Part shown: piece after piece, positions 8,370-16,983 of the stretch
How positions within the stretch are numbered: the stretch's first letter is position 1
Layout of the letters: every line of letters begins with the position of its first letter
NCBI RefSeq assembly: GCF_900182615.1
Contig: NZ_FXTE01000002.1
Coordinates: 62,001 to 126,000, forward strand
Reading direction: 5' to 3'
Length of the DNA stretch: 64,000 bases
Origin: Ruegeria faecimaris
GTDB lineage: Bacteria; Pseudomonadota; Alphaproteobacteria; Rhodobacterales; Rhodobacteraceae
Notes under the pieces: generated by a model
The model's input: only the letters and a program-made list of their open reading frames with translations
Told to the model about the DNA's origin: nothing
Databases searched by the model: none
Program-made: the position numbers and the translations under genes

Positions 8370-9068
8370 TTAACCTGGGGAAGGAATCTGCAGCCCGCGC
8401 TGAACGGCGGGACGCGCAAGAAACCGATCAAGATAAGGTTGGAGATTTGCGTACTCATCCCAGCCAACAATGTCTCGGGCACCATAAAAATCCAACCCGC
8501 GCAGCCAGGGGACGATTGCAATGTCGGCGATCGAGTAATCCCCGGCGATCCATTCCTGGCCATCAAGTTGATTGTTCACGACATTTAACAGCCGCTTTGC
8601 CTCGTTGAGATAACGCTCACGTGGGCGCGGATCTTCGATCTCTTTCCCGGCGAATTTGTGGAAAAAGCCAAGTTGCCCAAGCATGGGACCAATTCCACCC
8701 ATCTGGAACATGAGCCATTGGGTAATGCGATGTCTGTCGCTTTGTGTCTGGCCCATGAATTTCCCTGACTTCTCGGCCAGATACAACAGGATCGCACCGC
8801 TTTCGAACAGGCCCAGGGGATGTCCATCAGGACCGTTCGGGTCAATGATTGCAGGGATTTTGTTGTTGGGGTTCAGCGACAGGAACTCGGAGCTTTTGAC
8901 ATCCGCATCCGCAAGCGTGACCAGATGCGCCTCGTAGGGCAGGCCGGTTTCCTCAAGCATGATCGAGGCTTTGACGCCATTAGGCGTCGGATAAGAATAG
9001 AGCTGAATGACCGAAGGGTCTTTGGCAGGCCATTTGTCTGTAATGGAATAAGACGCAAAATGTGTCAT
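8370..9068 (-). CDS. Glutathione S-transferase (Nu/Ure2p-like)
   Basis: A 232-residue glutathione transferase homologue. The thioredoxin-like N-terminal domain holds SYPTPNGVKASIMLEETGLPYEAH (split here by description: the P-T-P-N-G block aligns with the glutathione site of the YfcG/YghU group) and NKIPAI; FESGAILLYLAEK follows. The all-helical C-terminal domain carries the usual WIAGDYSIADIAIVPWL. Proteins of this class act as disulfide-bond or peroxide reductases using glutathione, so the upstream gshA supplies the cofactor in principle. ATG 9068 is preceded by AGGAG; the longer frame to 9173 lacks family similarity. It is divergent from mscL. Confidence 0.88.
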   Translation of the reverse strand: MTHFASYSITDKWPAKDPSVIQLYSYPTPNGVKASIMLEETGLPYEAHLVTLADADVKSSEFLSLNPNNKIPAIIDPNGPDGHPLGLFESGAILLYLAEKSGKFMGQTQSDRHRITQWLMFQMGGIGPMLGQLGFFHKFAGKEIEDPRPRERYLNEAKRLLNVVNNQLDGQEWIAGDYSIADIAIVPWLRGLDFYGARDIVGWDEYANLQPYLDRFLARPAVQRGLQIPSPG

Positions 9069-9202
9069 GGGGTCTCCTGAATAAGCCGATTGGGGAAAAA
9101 TAGTCACGATTTCCCATAAAAACATACATTTTATAGTGCAATTAGCGCACAGTTGCCGTGCGTTTAGGCGCATAAAAATGACAACAGGGAAAGAGGGAAG
9201 TT

Positions 9203-9631
9203 ATGTTCCAGGAGTTCAAGACATTCATTGCCAAAGGCAATGTCATGGATATGGCGGTGGGTATCATCATTGGAGCCGCATTTACCGCAATTGTTACGTC
9301 GCTTGTTGGCGATCTGATCAATCCATTGATTGGCCTGTTTACGGGTGGGGTTGATTTCACCAACAACTACTCCGTTCTGGCCGGTGATGTCGCCGAAGGG
9401 GCGAGCCTGGAAGCGGCGCGGGAAACCGGTGCTTCTGTTTTTGCATATGGTGCGTTCATCATGGCGATCATCAACTTTCTGATCATCGCCTGGGTGGTTT
9501 TCATGCTGGTCAAAATGGTGAACCGGGTCAAAGAGGCGGCAGAAGAGGAAGCACCGGCGGAAGAAGAAGCGCCAGCCGGGCCAAGCGAGCTGGACATCCT
9601 GATGGAAATCCGCGACGCACTGAAAAAGTGA
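9203..9631 (+). CDS. mscL: Large-conductance mechanosensitive channel
   Basis: MscL, a 142-residue inner-membrane channel that opens under high membrane tension to release solutes during hypo-osmotic shock. The N-terminal amphipathic helix ([12 protein letters not shown]) and pore helix TM1 with the signature [15 protein letters not shown] are clear, TM2 lies at about residues 75-100, and the C-terminal cytosolic bundle is glutamate/alanine rich ([13 protein letters not shown]). ATG 9203 sits behind a GGGAAAGAGGGAAG ribosome-binding region. An MscS-type channel gene follows 80 bases later, so the two could be co-expressed. Confidence 0.96.
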   Translation: MFQEFKTFIAKGNVMDMAVGIIIGAAFTAIVTSLVGDLINPLIGLFTGGVDFTNNYSVLAGDVAEGASLEAARETGASVFAYGAFIMAIINFLIIAWVVFMLVKMVNRVKEAAEEEAPAEEEAPAGPSELDILMEIRDALKK

Positions 9632-9711
9632 CTCCTGCAGTTACGGCAGAAGAGGAGCCCACCAGATAGGTGGGAGTCAATTAACGATCTGAAAGCAGAA
9701 GGAAACCCGAA

Positions 9712-10539
9712 TTGGAGCAGACGATGGAAATGGCAAATCAAGCCATGGATATGGCAAACGGCTATGTGCCAATCTTGATGAGTGCGGGCAAGGCTCTGAT
9801 TGTTCTGATATTGGGCTGGATTGCGGCAGGAATGATCGCTGGGGTTGTTCGCCGCCGTATCAACAAAACGCCCCATATTGATCCGACGCTGGGCAATTTT
9901 GCCGCCAGCATGATCAAATGGGCCATTCTGGCCATGGTAATTGTGGCTGTTCTGGGCATCTTCGGGATCGAAGCAACCAGTATCGTTGCCATTTTGGGCG
10001 CTGCTTCGCTGGCCATTGGCCTGGCGCTGCAGGGTACACTTAGTGATCTGGCAGCAGGCGTGATGTTGGTTGTCTTCCGGCCGTATAAGCTTGGCCAATA
10101 TGTCGACATCGGCGGAACAGCCGGAACTGTCAAAGATCTGAATCTGTTCACGACCGAACTCGTGACCCCCGACAATGTGCAGATCATTGTACCCAATGGC
10201 CAGGCTTGGGGGTCAGTTATCACCAACTACTCGGCACACGAGACGCGTCGTGTAGATTTGGTGTTTGGTATCGACTATGGCGATAGCGCGGATGAGGCGA
10301 TGAAAATCATTCTGGACCTCGCAATGGCTGACGGGCGCATCCACGGCGATCCCGAGCCCTGGGTGCGGGTCACAAATCTGGGGGACAGCTCGGTCGATCT
10401 GACGGTGCGCTTGTGGTGTGCCGCTGTCGATTATTGGGATGTCAAATTTGAAATGACCAAAGCAGTCAAAGAAGCGTTTGATGCAAAAGGCGTTTCGATA
10501 CCATACCCGCATTCGGTCGAGATCCAGAAACAGGGATGA
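9712..10539 (+). CDS. Small-conductance mechanosensitive channel (MscS family)
   Basis: A 275-residue MscS-type channel. Three membrane helices occupy about residues 20-120; TM3 contains the packed Gly/Ala pore helix (LGAASLAIGLALQGTLSDLAAG) typical of MscS, followed by the beta domain with FRPYKLGQYVDIGGTAGTV and the alpha/beta C-terminal domain. It gates at lower tension than MscL and forms a homoheptamer in family members. TTG 9712 is preferred to ATG 9724 because AAGGAAA at 9699-9705 has correct spacing only to the former. A strong terminator follows. Confidence 0.92.
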   Translation: MEQTMEMANQAMDMANGYVPILMSAGKALIVLILGWIAAGMIAGVVRRRINKTPHIDPTLGNFAASMIKWAILAMVIVAVLGIFGIEATSIVAILGAASLAIGLALQGTLSDLAAGVMLVVFRPYKLGQYVDIGGTAGTVKDLNLFTTELVTPDNVQIIVPNGQAWGSVITNYSAHETRRVDLVFGIDYGDSADEAMKIILDLAMADGRIHGDPEPWVRVTNLGDSSVDLTVRLWCAAVDYWDVKFEMTKAVKEAFDAKGVSIPYPHSVEIQKQG

Positions 10540-10591
10540 TGCTCCCGCCCGTCGCTCGGGCATTGAAATACCCTCCTCCGGTTGGGCCCGG

Positions 10592-10623
10592 CGCCGCGCT
10601 AATCGCGCGGCGTCGTTGTTTTT
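10592..10623 (+). terminator. Terminator after the MscS-type channel gene
   Basis: An 8-bp GC-only stem (CGCCGCGC / GCGCGGCG, loop TAATC) is followed by TCGTTGTTTTT. A second hairpin (CGCCGC/GCGGCG) at 10654-10674 without a T run lies closer to the convergent ald gene. Confidence 0.82.
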
Positions 10624-10708
10624 GGTGCCCCGTTCAACGCTGTGAACAGGTCACGCCGCTTCGAAGAGGCGGCGCTATGCCCAACGCTTCAGGGGTTGGA
10701 GGCTTCCG

Positions 10709-11827
10709 TCAGGATTTGACGACGACGTTGGGGGATACCACGTCAATCCCAAGCGCTTTGCCAACCGCATAATAGGTGAGTTGGCCGGCGTGAACGTTCA
10801 AGCCAGCCAGCAGGTGCGGATCATCCTGACAGGCCTGTTTCCATCCTTTATCCGCCAGTGCTAGCATGAACGGCATTGTGGCGTTGCCCAGTGCTATTGT
10901 TGACGTTCTTGCAACCGCGCCGGGCATGTTGGCCACGCAGTAATGCATGACGCCGTCAACTTCATAGATCGGGTCCGCATGGGTTGTGGCCTTTGAGGTT
11001 TCAAAACAGCCGCCCTGGTCGATGGCAACATCCACCAGAACCGCGCCGGGTTTCATGGTGGACAGCTGCGCGCGTGTCACCAGTTTCGGCGCTGCAGCAC
11101 CCGGAATCAGCACAGCGCCAATCACCATGTCGGCTGTCTGGATCAGCTCCGCGGTCGCACCTGCAGTTGAATACTGGTTCTTGAACTGACCGCCGAACAC
11201 GTCGTCCAGATAACGCAGCCGGGGCAGAGACCGGTCCAGTACCGTCACATCCGCGCCCATACCTGCAGCGATCTTGGCGGCATGGGTACCGACGACGCCC
11301 CCACCGATAACCACAACTTTTGCTGGACCAACGCCGGGGACGCCACCCATCAGCACTCCGCGGCCGCCATTCGCCTTTTGCAGCGTCCAGGATCCGACCT
11401 GTGGTGCCAGACGGCCCGCAACCTCGGACATGGGTGCAAGCAGGGGCAGACCTCCATTTGCATCGGTCACTGTCTCATAGGCGATAGCCGTACAGCCCGA
11501 TTCCAGCAGGTCATGGGTCTGATCCGGATCCGGGGCCAGATGCAGGTAGGTGAACAAAAGCTGCCCTTCACGCAGCATCTTGCGTTCGCCCGCCTGGGGT
11601 TCTTTGACTTTGACAATCATCTCTGCGGTGGCAAAAACTTCTTCTGCACTGTCCACGATGCGGGCACCTGCGGCGACGTAATCATCGTTGTCAAACCCGG
11701 CGCCAATGCCAGCTCCGTTTTCGATTATCACGTCATGGCCACGAGACACCGCCTCTTGTGCGGCGTTGGGCGTCATGCCGACACGGAATTCCTGCGGCTT
11801 GATTTCTTTGGGGCAACCGATTTTCAT
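10709..11827 (-). CDS. ald: Alanine dehydrogenase
   Basis: NAD-dependent L-alanine dehydrogenase (372 aa), interconverting alanine with pyruvate and ammonium in the cytosol. The N-terminal signature [14 protein letters not shown], the Rossmann nucleotide-binding loop [26 protein letters not shown] (glycines around residue 175), and the C-terminal [16 protein letters not shown] are all typical; length matches the family. An Lrp/AsnC regulator gene is divergently placed 136 bases away, the common arrangement in which an AldR-type Lrp protein responds to amino acids and controls ald. Confidence 0.96.
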   Translation of the reverse strand: MKIGCPKEIKPQEFRVGMTPNAAQEAVSRGHDVIIENGAGIGAGFDNDDYVAAGARIVDSAEEVFATAEMIVKVKEPQAGERKMLREGQLLFTYLHLAPDPDQTHDLLESGCTAIAYETVTDANGGLPLLAPMSEVAGRLAPQVGSWTLQKANGGRGVLMGGVPGVGPAKVVVIGGGVVGTHAAKIAAGMGADVTVLDRSLPRLRYLDDVFGGQFKNQYSTAGATAELIQTADMVIGAVLIPGAAAPKLVTRAQLSTMKPGAVLVDVAIDQGGCFETSKATTHADPIYEVDGVMHYCVANMPGAVARTSTIALGNATMPFMLALADKGWKQACQDDPHLLAGLNVHAGQLTYYAVGKALGIDVVSPNVVVKS

Positions 11828-11963
11828 TAGGTCTCTCCGTTCCTAAACTGCCTAAATAATGGGCGGTTTCGGGTGCAATTTCTGTGAAACTCTGCCCGCA
11901 TTCCGGCTTTTCTTCGGGAAAATCTTCGCTACAATGGGTAAAACCCGCAAAGGAATTGCGTGG
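11828..11963. promoter_or_regulatory. Divergent ald/lrp control region
   Basis: The 136-bp region between the divergent ald and Lrp-type genes should hold both promoters. A short dyad TTTTC-TTCGG-GAAAA lies at 11908-11922. Lrp-type regulators usually bind AT-flanked imperfect dyads in such regions, but this site is weak and the assignment is by position only. Confidence 0.4.
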
Positions 11964-12422
11964 ATGAGCCTTGATACGACAGATAGAAAGATTTTGGCTG
12001 CCTTGCAGCGGAATGGTCGTATGTCGAATGCTGAATTGTCCGAGCAGGTGAATTTGTCGCCTTCGGCCTGCCATAGGCGGGTACAGAGGCTTGAGGCCGA
12101 TGGCTATATCCGCAACTACGTTGCCTTGTTGGACGCGCGCAAGATGAATGTGCCAACAACGGTGTTTGTCGAGATCACCTTGCAGGGCCAGGCCGAGGAA
12201 GTACTGGAGGCCTTCGAAAAAGCTGTTGCGCGGATCCCGGATGTTTTGGAATGCCACCTGATGGCAGGAACTGCGGATTACATCCTGAAGGTCGTTGCCG
12301 AAAACACCGAGGATTTCGCCCGCATCCATCGCCAATATCTGTCTCGACTTCCAGGCGTGGCGCAGATGCAAAGTTCATTCGCGCTTCGGACTGTGTTCAA
12401 GACGACGGCGTTGCCGGTTTAA
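11964..12422 (+). CDS. Lrp/AsnC family transcriptional regulator
   Basis: A 152-residue feast/famine regulator. The N-terminal helix-turn-helix (TDRKILAALQRNGRMSNAELSEQVNLSPSACHRRVQRLE, residues about 5-43) is followed by the RAM ligand-binding beta-alpha-beta domain (about 65-145) containing VLECHLMAGTADYILKV. Such proteins bind amino acids and form octamers on DNA. Divergence from ald suggests that this is the local alanine-responsive controller. ATG 11964 has AAAGGA ten bases upstream. It ends one base before the convergent CPBP gene. Confidence 0.92.
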   Translation: MSLDTTDRKILAALQRNGRMSNAELSEQVNLSPSACHRRVQRLEADGYIRNYVALLDARKMNVPTTVFVEITLQGQAEEVLEAFEKAVARIPDVLECHLMAGTADYILKVVAENTEDFARIHRQYLSRLPGVAQMQSSFALRTVFKTTALPV

Positions 12423-12423
12423 C

Positions 12424-13263
12424 CTAGGCTGGGCCGGGATAGGTGAAAATCACCAGATGCGCCGCGTTAAAGGCGAAATGCATCAGAACCGGAACCCAAA
12501 GACGTCCTGTCGCGTAATATCCCAGGCCACATGCCGCGCCAAGAAGGGCTGCAAAGAAAACCAATGCAGGTCCACCTGCAAAATGTGCAAGCCCGAAAAG
12601 CAGGCTGGCCGCAGCAATCCCCGCAGCAGCCCCCAGGCGTTTGGAAAGTGCTGATTGCAGATAGCCACGGAAAAAGGCCTCTTCCGTGAGGCAGGTCAGA
12701 AACAGGTTGGAAAGTGCAAAGATCATCCACCAATGGGGAAGGGTGAACTCTGGCCGGATGGCACCAACTGAGAGGCCAAGTAGAAACAGGGCCGGCAATG
12801 CGACCAGCCCGACCGCCAGCGGCGATTTGCGTATATACGCTACCCCATCATTCATGCGTGGCCAGGCCAGAAGGACGGCGAACAGGATCAGAGGCTTGTC
12901 CAGGTTCAGGTACATCGTGAAATCGGTGCTGCCCGGACCGGAATGAGCCTGGTCCAGTACCAGAAGGTTATGAAAGCCCGGAACCAGATGTGCGCCCATG
13001 GCCAGGCACCACAGGATCAAGGCGATATGTCCAACAAAGGAAAACGCACCGTTCAAACCGCGTAGCATCAACGCTCCGGCAAGACCAGCTGACGCAATAG
13101 CTGCGGCAAAGGGCGTGACCAGACCCAAGGTCAGAGCAATCAGGCCAAAACAGGTCAGCAGAACGAACCCCAAAGACCATTTCCCTGAAACAGCGCATAT
13201 CTGCGCGGCGATCAGGATAAACCAGGGCCAAACAACCGGCAGAACAGATATGAAATGCGCCAC
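12424..13263 (-). CDS. CPBP family intramembrane glutamic endopeptidase
   Basis: A 279-residue polytopic membrane protein of the CPBP (CAAX protease and bacteriocin-processing, formerly Abi) family. All catalytic motifs are present: EEAFFRG with Glu194-Glu195 and Arg199, FGLAHF with His227, and HFAFNAAH with His262 and Asn266. Seven or eight hydrophobic helices surround these. In other bacteria such proteins process peptides or prenylated substrates within the membrane; no substrate is suggested here. The gene stands alone between a convergent lrp and a divergent ppk2. Confidence 0.88.
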   Translation of the reverse strand: MAHFISVLPVVWPWFILIAAQICAVSGKWSLGFVLLTCFGLIALTLGLVTPFAAAIASAGLAGALMLRGLNGAFSFVGHIALILWCLAMGAHLVPGFHNLLVLDQAHSGPGSTDFTMYLNLDKPLILFAVLLAWPRMNDGVAYIRKSPLAVGLVALPALFLLGLSVGAIRPEFTLPHWWMIFALSNLFLTCLTEEAFFRGYLQSALSKRLGAAAGIAAASLLFGLAHFAGGPALVFFAALLGAACGLGYYATGRLWVPVLMHFAFNAAHLVIFTYPGPA

Positions 13264-13480
13264 GGCCCCTCTCTGAAATGACCTGTGCTTTGATGCCCTC
13301 AGAACACTCGGGCTGGCAAGTCATGTTAACAGGCTTCATACAAGCTGAAGTAGGGGTGGCTCTGGCGATTGAATGATCCAGCCGAGCGGAAATGCCAAGT
13401 TTCCGAATTCCTGGGGCAGTGATCTTGCTGACCCCGGCAGATAAGCTTAGAAAAAGGCTTTCATCTACCTCTGTGATGAC

Positions 13481-13517
13481 ATCAGGCGGTTACACGCGCC
13501 TGATAGGGTCCTGACCC
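13481..13517 (+). promoter_or_regulatory. Two adjacent perfect dyads upstream of ppk2
   Basis: ATCAGGCG (13481-13488) and its exact inverse CGCCTGAT (13497-13504) are followed at once by the palindrome GGGTCCTGACCC (13506-13517). The second ends 11 bases before the AAGGAG ribosome-binding site of ppk2. They could be operator sites or a leader hairpin that affects translation. They do not match the Pho box as I know it. The rest of the 276-base gap 13264-13539 shows no gene. Confidence 0.4.
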
Positions 13518-13539
13518 GTTAATTGATAAGGAGCAGACC

Positions 13540-14457
13540 TTGACCGACGAATTTAACCATGCACCAAAAGACTGGCTCGAAGCCGAGTTGGAAGACGCGC
13601 TGGACGAAGATTTTGAGATCGAATTCAGCGAGCCCATGCTGTCGGTGGAAGTGCGGAAGATCTACAAGGATCAGCATCCCGACATGCTGGATCGCAAAGT
13701 CTATTTCCGTAACTTGCTGCGACTTCAGGCTGAACTGATCAAGGTGCAGGACTGGGTGCAACATACCGGTGCCAAGGTCTGTATCCTGTTTGAAGGCCGG
13801 GACAGTGCTGGCAAGGGTGGGGTGATTAAGCGGATTACGCAGCGCCTGAATCCGCGTGTTGCCCGGGTGGTTGCTCTGCCGGCGCCCAGTCGTCGTGAGC
13901 AGAGCCAGTGGTATTTCCAGCGTTACGTCCCGCATCTGCCCGCCGCCGGTGAGATCGTTCTGTTCGATCGGTCCTGGTATAACCGTGCCGGGGTCGAAAG
14001 GGTGATGGGGTTTGCCAGCAATGATCAGGTTGATCAGTTCTTTCAGGACGTTCCCGAATTCGAACGGATGTTGGTTCGATCCGGGATCATCTTGCTGAAA
14101 TACTGGTTCTCGATCACGGATGAGGAACAGCAGCTGCGATTCCTTATGCGGATTCACGATCCTATGAAACAGTGGAAACTGTCCCCCATGGATCTGGAAT
14201 CCCGTATCCGCTGGGAGGCCTATACCAAAGCCAAAGAGGACATGCTGTTCCGTACCAACATCCGAGAGGCGCCCTGGTACATCGTCGAAGGCAACGACAA
14301 AAAGCGTGAGCGCCTGAACTGTATTGAGCACCTTCTGACCAAGATCCCCTATACGGATGTACCGCAGGAAAAAGTTGATCTCCCGGATCGCAAATATAAT
14401 CCGGAATACGAACGGCGTGTTTTGCCGGACGAGCTGTACGTGCCCAAGATTTACTGA
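13540..14457 (+). CDS. ppk2: Polyphosphate kinase 2
   Basis: PPK2 (305 aa) transfers phosphate between polyphosphate and nucleotides. The single-domain type seen here has the Walker A loop FEGRDSAGKGG (about residues 84-94), a Walker B/lid region FDRSWYNRAGVERVMGF near 138-154, and conserved PAPSRREQSQWYFQRY between them. The frame starts at TTG 13540 with AAGGAG seven bases upstream. Whether it prefers GDP or ADP phosphorylation cannot be read from the motifs. It is monocistronic with a strong terminator behind it. Confidence 0.94.
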   Translation: MTDEFNHAPKDWLEAELEDALDEDFEIEFSEPMLSVEVRKIYKDQHPDMLDRKVYFRNLLRLQAELIKVQDWVQHTGAKVCILFEGRDSAGKGGVIKRITQRLNPRVARVVALPAPSRREQSQWYFQRYVPHLPAAGEIVLFDRSWYNRAGVERVMGFASNDQVDQFFQDVPEFERMLVRSGIILLKYWFSITDEEQQLRFLMRIHDPMKQWKLSPMDLESRIRWEAYTKAKEDMLFRTNIREAPWYIVEGNDKKRERLNCIEHLLTKIPYTDVPQEKVDLPDRKYNPEYERRVLPDELYVPKIY

Positions 14458-14462
14458 TCACG

Positions 14463-14495
14463 AAAAACGCCCCCGGATTCCGGGGGCGTGGCTTT
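14463..14495. terminator. Bidirectional terminator between ppk2 and the RTX gene
   Basis: CGCCCCCG (14468-14475) pairs with CGGGGGCG (14481-14488) around a GATTC loop. An A run lies on the left and a T-rich stretch on the right, so it can serve both convergent genes. Confidence 0.85.
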
Positions 14496-14515
14496 AGTTT
14501 TCGCTTGTCCGGCCT

Positions 14516-15643
14516 TCAGAACACAAAGTCGTCTCTGGCCAGGTCCGATAACAAGGTATCTTCTAGTGTCAGGGTGTGGCCGTTACCGGCATCGATGATG
14601 ACGTCATTTCCGGATTGCGAAATGTGGTTCTTCATCAGATCGTTATACCCAACGATAGACTTGGCCTGCCGGAGGTTGACGATATCCTCGTCGGTGAAAT
14701 CCGTCACAGTATCCGCGCCCTTGGTGAAGTAGAATTGATCCACTCCGGTGCCACCGGTCATGACATCTGCTCCATTGCCACCAAGCAACTTATCGTTGCC
14801 AGCGCCACCGATAAGAATGTCGTTGTCCTGCCCGCCTTTAAGCACATCGTTTCCGGCGCCGCCGTCCAGCTGGTCAATGCCATAGCCGCCTTTCAGAAGG
14901 TCTTTGCCATCACCCCCATTCAGGTCGTCATTATCAGCACCGCCAACCAGAGTGTCATTTCCGCCTTCGCCGTTCAGGGTGTCGTCGCCGGAGCGGCCAA
15001 GCAGCTTATCTCGGCCGCCGCCGCCAACCAGGATATCATCACCGCCGCGCCCATCCAAAAGGCCAGCCTGTCCGGATTTCAAAACGAACCAGTCATCCGC
15101 AGCAGTGCCGATCTTGCCAGCCCTGACGTCCAACTGCCCCGAGGGCGGTGGAGGTGTGGAACCACCGGAACCACCCGAACTGCTGGTATCAAGCTGCAAA
15201 GGCGCAGAGGTCCGTGCAAAGTTCTGGGTCACCATGATGGCGTTCCAGCCGTCATAGTTTCCGACCTCAATCCCAATTCCGATAACGGTCACGTTGGCGT
15301 CCAGAATATTCGCGCGATGGCCGGAACTGTTCATCAGGCTGTTGTGCAGATCCTGAACATCATCCGACAGCCCCGGCGCTCCGCGGACACTCTGCCATGC
15401 GATGTTTTCAGTCGCACGCCAGCTTCCGGAGAATTCGAAGCCCGCATCTTCCATTCTGTCCGATGGTCGCGAACCCCCGGCGCCGGTATGGCTGAACTTA
15501 TCGACGTTCAGCATCCACTCGCTGTGATCTTCCGCCGCTGCGTTCAGCCGAAGCTCAAGCTTGACCGGTTGTAAGCCCGCCTTTGCCCGCTCTGCATTGA
15601 TCAATGCGAGCATCTGCCGCTCTAGATCGCTGGCCGTTGACAT
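14516..15643 (-). CDS. CAP-domain exoprotein with RTX calcium-binding repeats
   Basis: A 375-residue protein in two parts. Residues about 8-130 form a CAP/SCP (PR-1-like) domain with LALINAERAKAGLQPVKL, the DHSEWMLNVDKFSHTGAGG block, SGHRANILD and the terminal VTQNFAR. After a short Gly/Ser/Pro linker come RTX nonapeptide repeats (GGxGxDxLx type, about 195-310) that bind calcium, then a C-terminal tail ending in DDFVF, as in type I secretion signals. There is no N-terminal signal peptide, consistent with type I export. The role is unknown. No ABC exporter gene is adjacent. Confidence 0.88.
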   Translation of the reverse strand: MSTASDLERQMLALINAERAKAGLQPVKLELRLNAAAEDHSEWMLNVDKFSHTGAGGSRPSDRMEDAGFEFSGSWRATENIAWQSVRGAPGLSDDVQDLHNSLMNSSGHRANILDANVTVIGIGIEVGNYDGWNAIMVTQNFARTSAPLQLDTSSSGGSGGSTPPPPSGQLDVRAGKIGTAADDWFVLKSGQAGLLDGRGGDDILVGGGGRDKLLGRSGDDTLNGEGGNDTLVGGADNDDLNGGDGKDLLKGGYGIDQLDGGAGNDVLKGGQDNDILIGGAGNDKLLGGNGADVMTGGTGVDQFYFTKGADTVTDFTDEDIVNLRQAKSIVGYNDLMKNHISQSGNDVIIDAGNGHTLTLEDTLLSDLARDDFVF

Positions 15644-15844
15644 GATTCTGCCTCCAATAGATTGCGTTATTTTGGCGGGACATTAGTGGCGAGAACTTGG
15701 CGACGAGAAGACACAATCGTGCCGCTCGCGGTTGGTGGGCAGATCGCCACCGGAAGTTGAATCTGAGTTCGCGATTTATCGCGCATTGACGCTGGGTTGC
15801 GTCAGCCAGTCGCGAAAAAGCGCGCAACGTCACCCTGAAAACGA

Positions 15845-15874
15845 CAAACCCCCGGGCGATGCCTCGGGGGTCGT
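15845..15874 (-). terminator. Terminator of rpsU
   Basis: On the minus strand ACCCCCG (15871-15865) pairs with CGGGGGT (15854-15848), followed by TTGTC. It lies 37 bases past the rpsU stop. The other part of the 15644-15910 gap is the shared upstream region of the RTX gene, with no gene visible. Confidence 0.78.
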
Positions 15875-15910
15875 CAAATAGTGTCATCCAAAACTGGACG
15901 AGGAAGGTGC

Positions 15911-16117
15911 TTAGAGCAAACCTTCGCGCTGTGCTTTCTTACGTGCCAGTTTACGGGCACGGCGGATCGCTTCAGCTTTCTCGCGCGCTTTTTTCTCGGA
16001 CGGTTTCTCGAAATGTTGCTTAAGCTTCATCTCGCGGAACACGCCTTCGCGCTGCAGCTTTTTCTTCAGGGCACGAAGCGCCTGATCGACGTTATTGTCG
16101 CGAACACTAACCTGCAT
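15911..16117 (-). CDS. rpsU: 30S ribosomal protein S21
   Basis: Small basic ribosomal protein S21 (68 aa) of the 30S subunit, which lies near the anti-Shine-Dalgarno region of 16S rRNA. The sequence is typical: [20 protein letters not shown] at the start, the [20 protein letters not shown] core, and an Arg/Lys-rich C-terminal helix. It is monocistronic here, divergent from the COQ9 gene and followed by its own terminator. Nothing is unusual about length or composition. Confidence 0.97.
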   Translation of the reverse strand: MQVSVRDNNVDQALRALKKKLQREGVFREMKLKQHFEKPSEKKAREKAEAIRRARKLARKKAQREGLL

Positions 16118-16228
16118 GTGGTTGTCACCACCTTTCTAGATAGAGTTGCAAGGAAATTGCAGGAATTGGCCGTATAGCAAAGCACCTCTATCTTGTCTAG
16201 TACTGGTCCTGATAACCGGAGAACCGCC

Positions 16229-16921
16229 ATGACCACCACCTATGAAGACGCCAAGCAGCAGCTTTTGGATGCGATGCTGACACATGTTCCTTTCGATGGC
16301 TGGTCGGAAACCAGCTTTCGCGCGGCGATTGAAGAATGTGGAATGGATGACGTTCTGGTGCGTGCGATTTGTCCGCGTGGTGCCGTTGACCTGGCGTTGA
16401 CATTTCATGCGCGCGGGGACGCAGTGATGGCAGATCGCCTTAAAACTGAGGATTTGGGCGATATCAAATTCCGTGACCGGATCGCTGCTGCCGTCCGCTT
16501 CCGGCTGCAGGCCGTGCCGGATAAGGAACTCGTGCGCCGGGGTATGACCATGTTTTCGCTGCCAAGCCACGCGGCTGATGGCGCAAGGGCAGTATGGCAA
16601 ACCTGTGATCTGATCTGGGACACGTTGGGAGACACGTCGGACGACGTGAACTGGTACACCAAGCGGGCGACATTGTCGGGGGTCTATTCCTCGACCCTGT
16701 TGTTCTGGTTGGGGGACGATTCGCCCGGGAATCAGAAAACGTGGGAGTTTCTGGACCGTCGTATCGACAATGTCATGCAGTTCGAAAAGCTTAAGAGGCA
16801 GGTGAGGGACAATCCTCTGTTCAGACCGTTTCTTGCTGTTCCGAATTGGTTGGCCGGGCAGGTTAAAGCTCCGGCTAAAACCCACGGCACGCTTCCCGGA
16901 TTCCTGACACCGCGCAAGTAG
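16229..16921 (+). CDS. COQ9 family protein (ubiquinone biosynthesis)
   Basis: A 230-residue homologue of COQ9, the lipid-binding auxiliary factor that helps the hydroxylase step of ubiquinone synthesis in mitochondria and alphaproteobacteria. The N-terminal helical TetR-like region (LLDAMLTHVPFDGWSETSFRAAIEECG) and the C-terminal COQ9 domain with DVNWYTKRATLSGVYSSTLLFWL are clear. ATG 16229 was chosen because the family begins there. It is a peripheral membrane protein in known cases. A quinone oxidoreductase gene follows by 62 bases; other quinone genes lie elsewhere in the window. Confidence 0.9.
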   Translation: MTTTYEDAKQQLLDAMLTHVPFDGWSETSFRAAIEECGMDDVLVRAICPRGAVDLALTFHARGDAVMADRLKTEDLGDIKFRDRIAAAVRFRLQAVPDKELVRRGMTMFSLPSHAADGARAVWQTCDLIWDTLGDTSDDVNWYTKRATLSGVYSSTLLFWLGDDSPGNQKTWEFLDRRIDNVMQFEKLKRQVRDNPLFRPFLAVPNWLAGQVKAPAKTHGTLPGFLTPRK

Positions 16922-16983
16922 TCCTCTTGCTACTGGGCCTTGACGTTTCAGCCTGCTAGGCATTGGCCAAAGGAGATCTACCC

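Noticed and set aside
10654..10674. Hairpin CGCCGC/GCGGCG as terminator of ald
   Set aside because: There is no T run on the minus strand after the stem, so it is not listed as a separate terminator.
14576..15574. 332-codon plus-strand frame across the CAP/RTX gene
   Set aside because: Its periodic Ala/Val/Ile pattern is the reverse of the RTX repeats; the minus-strand protein has defined domains.
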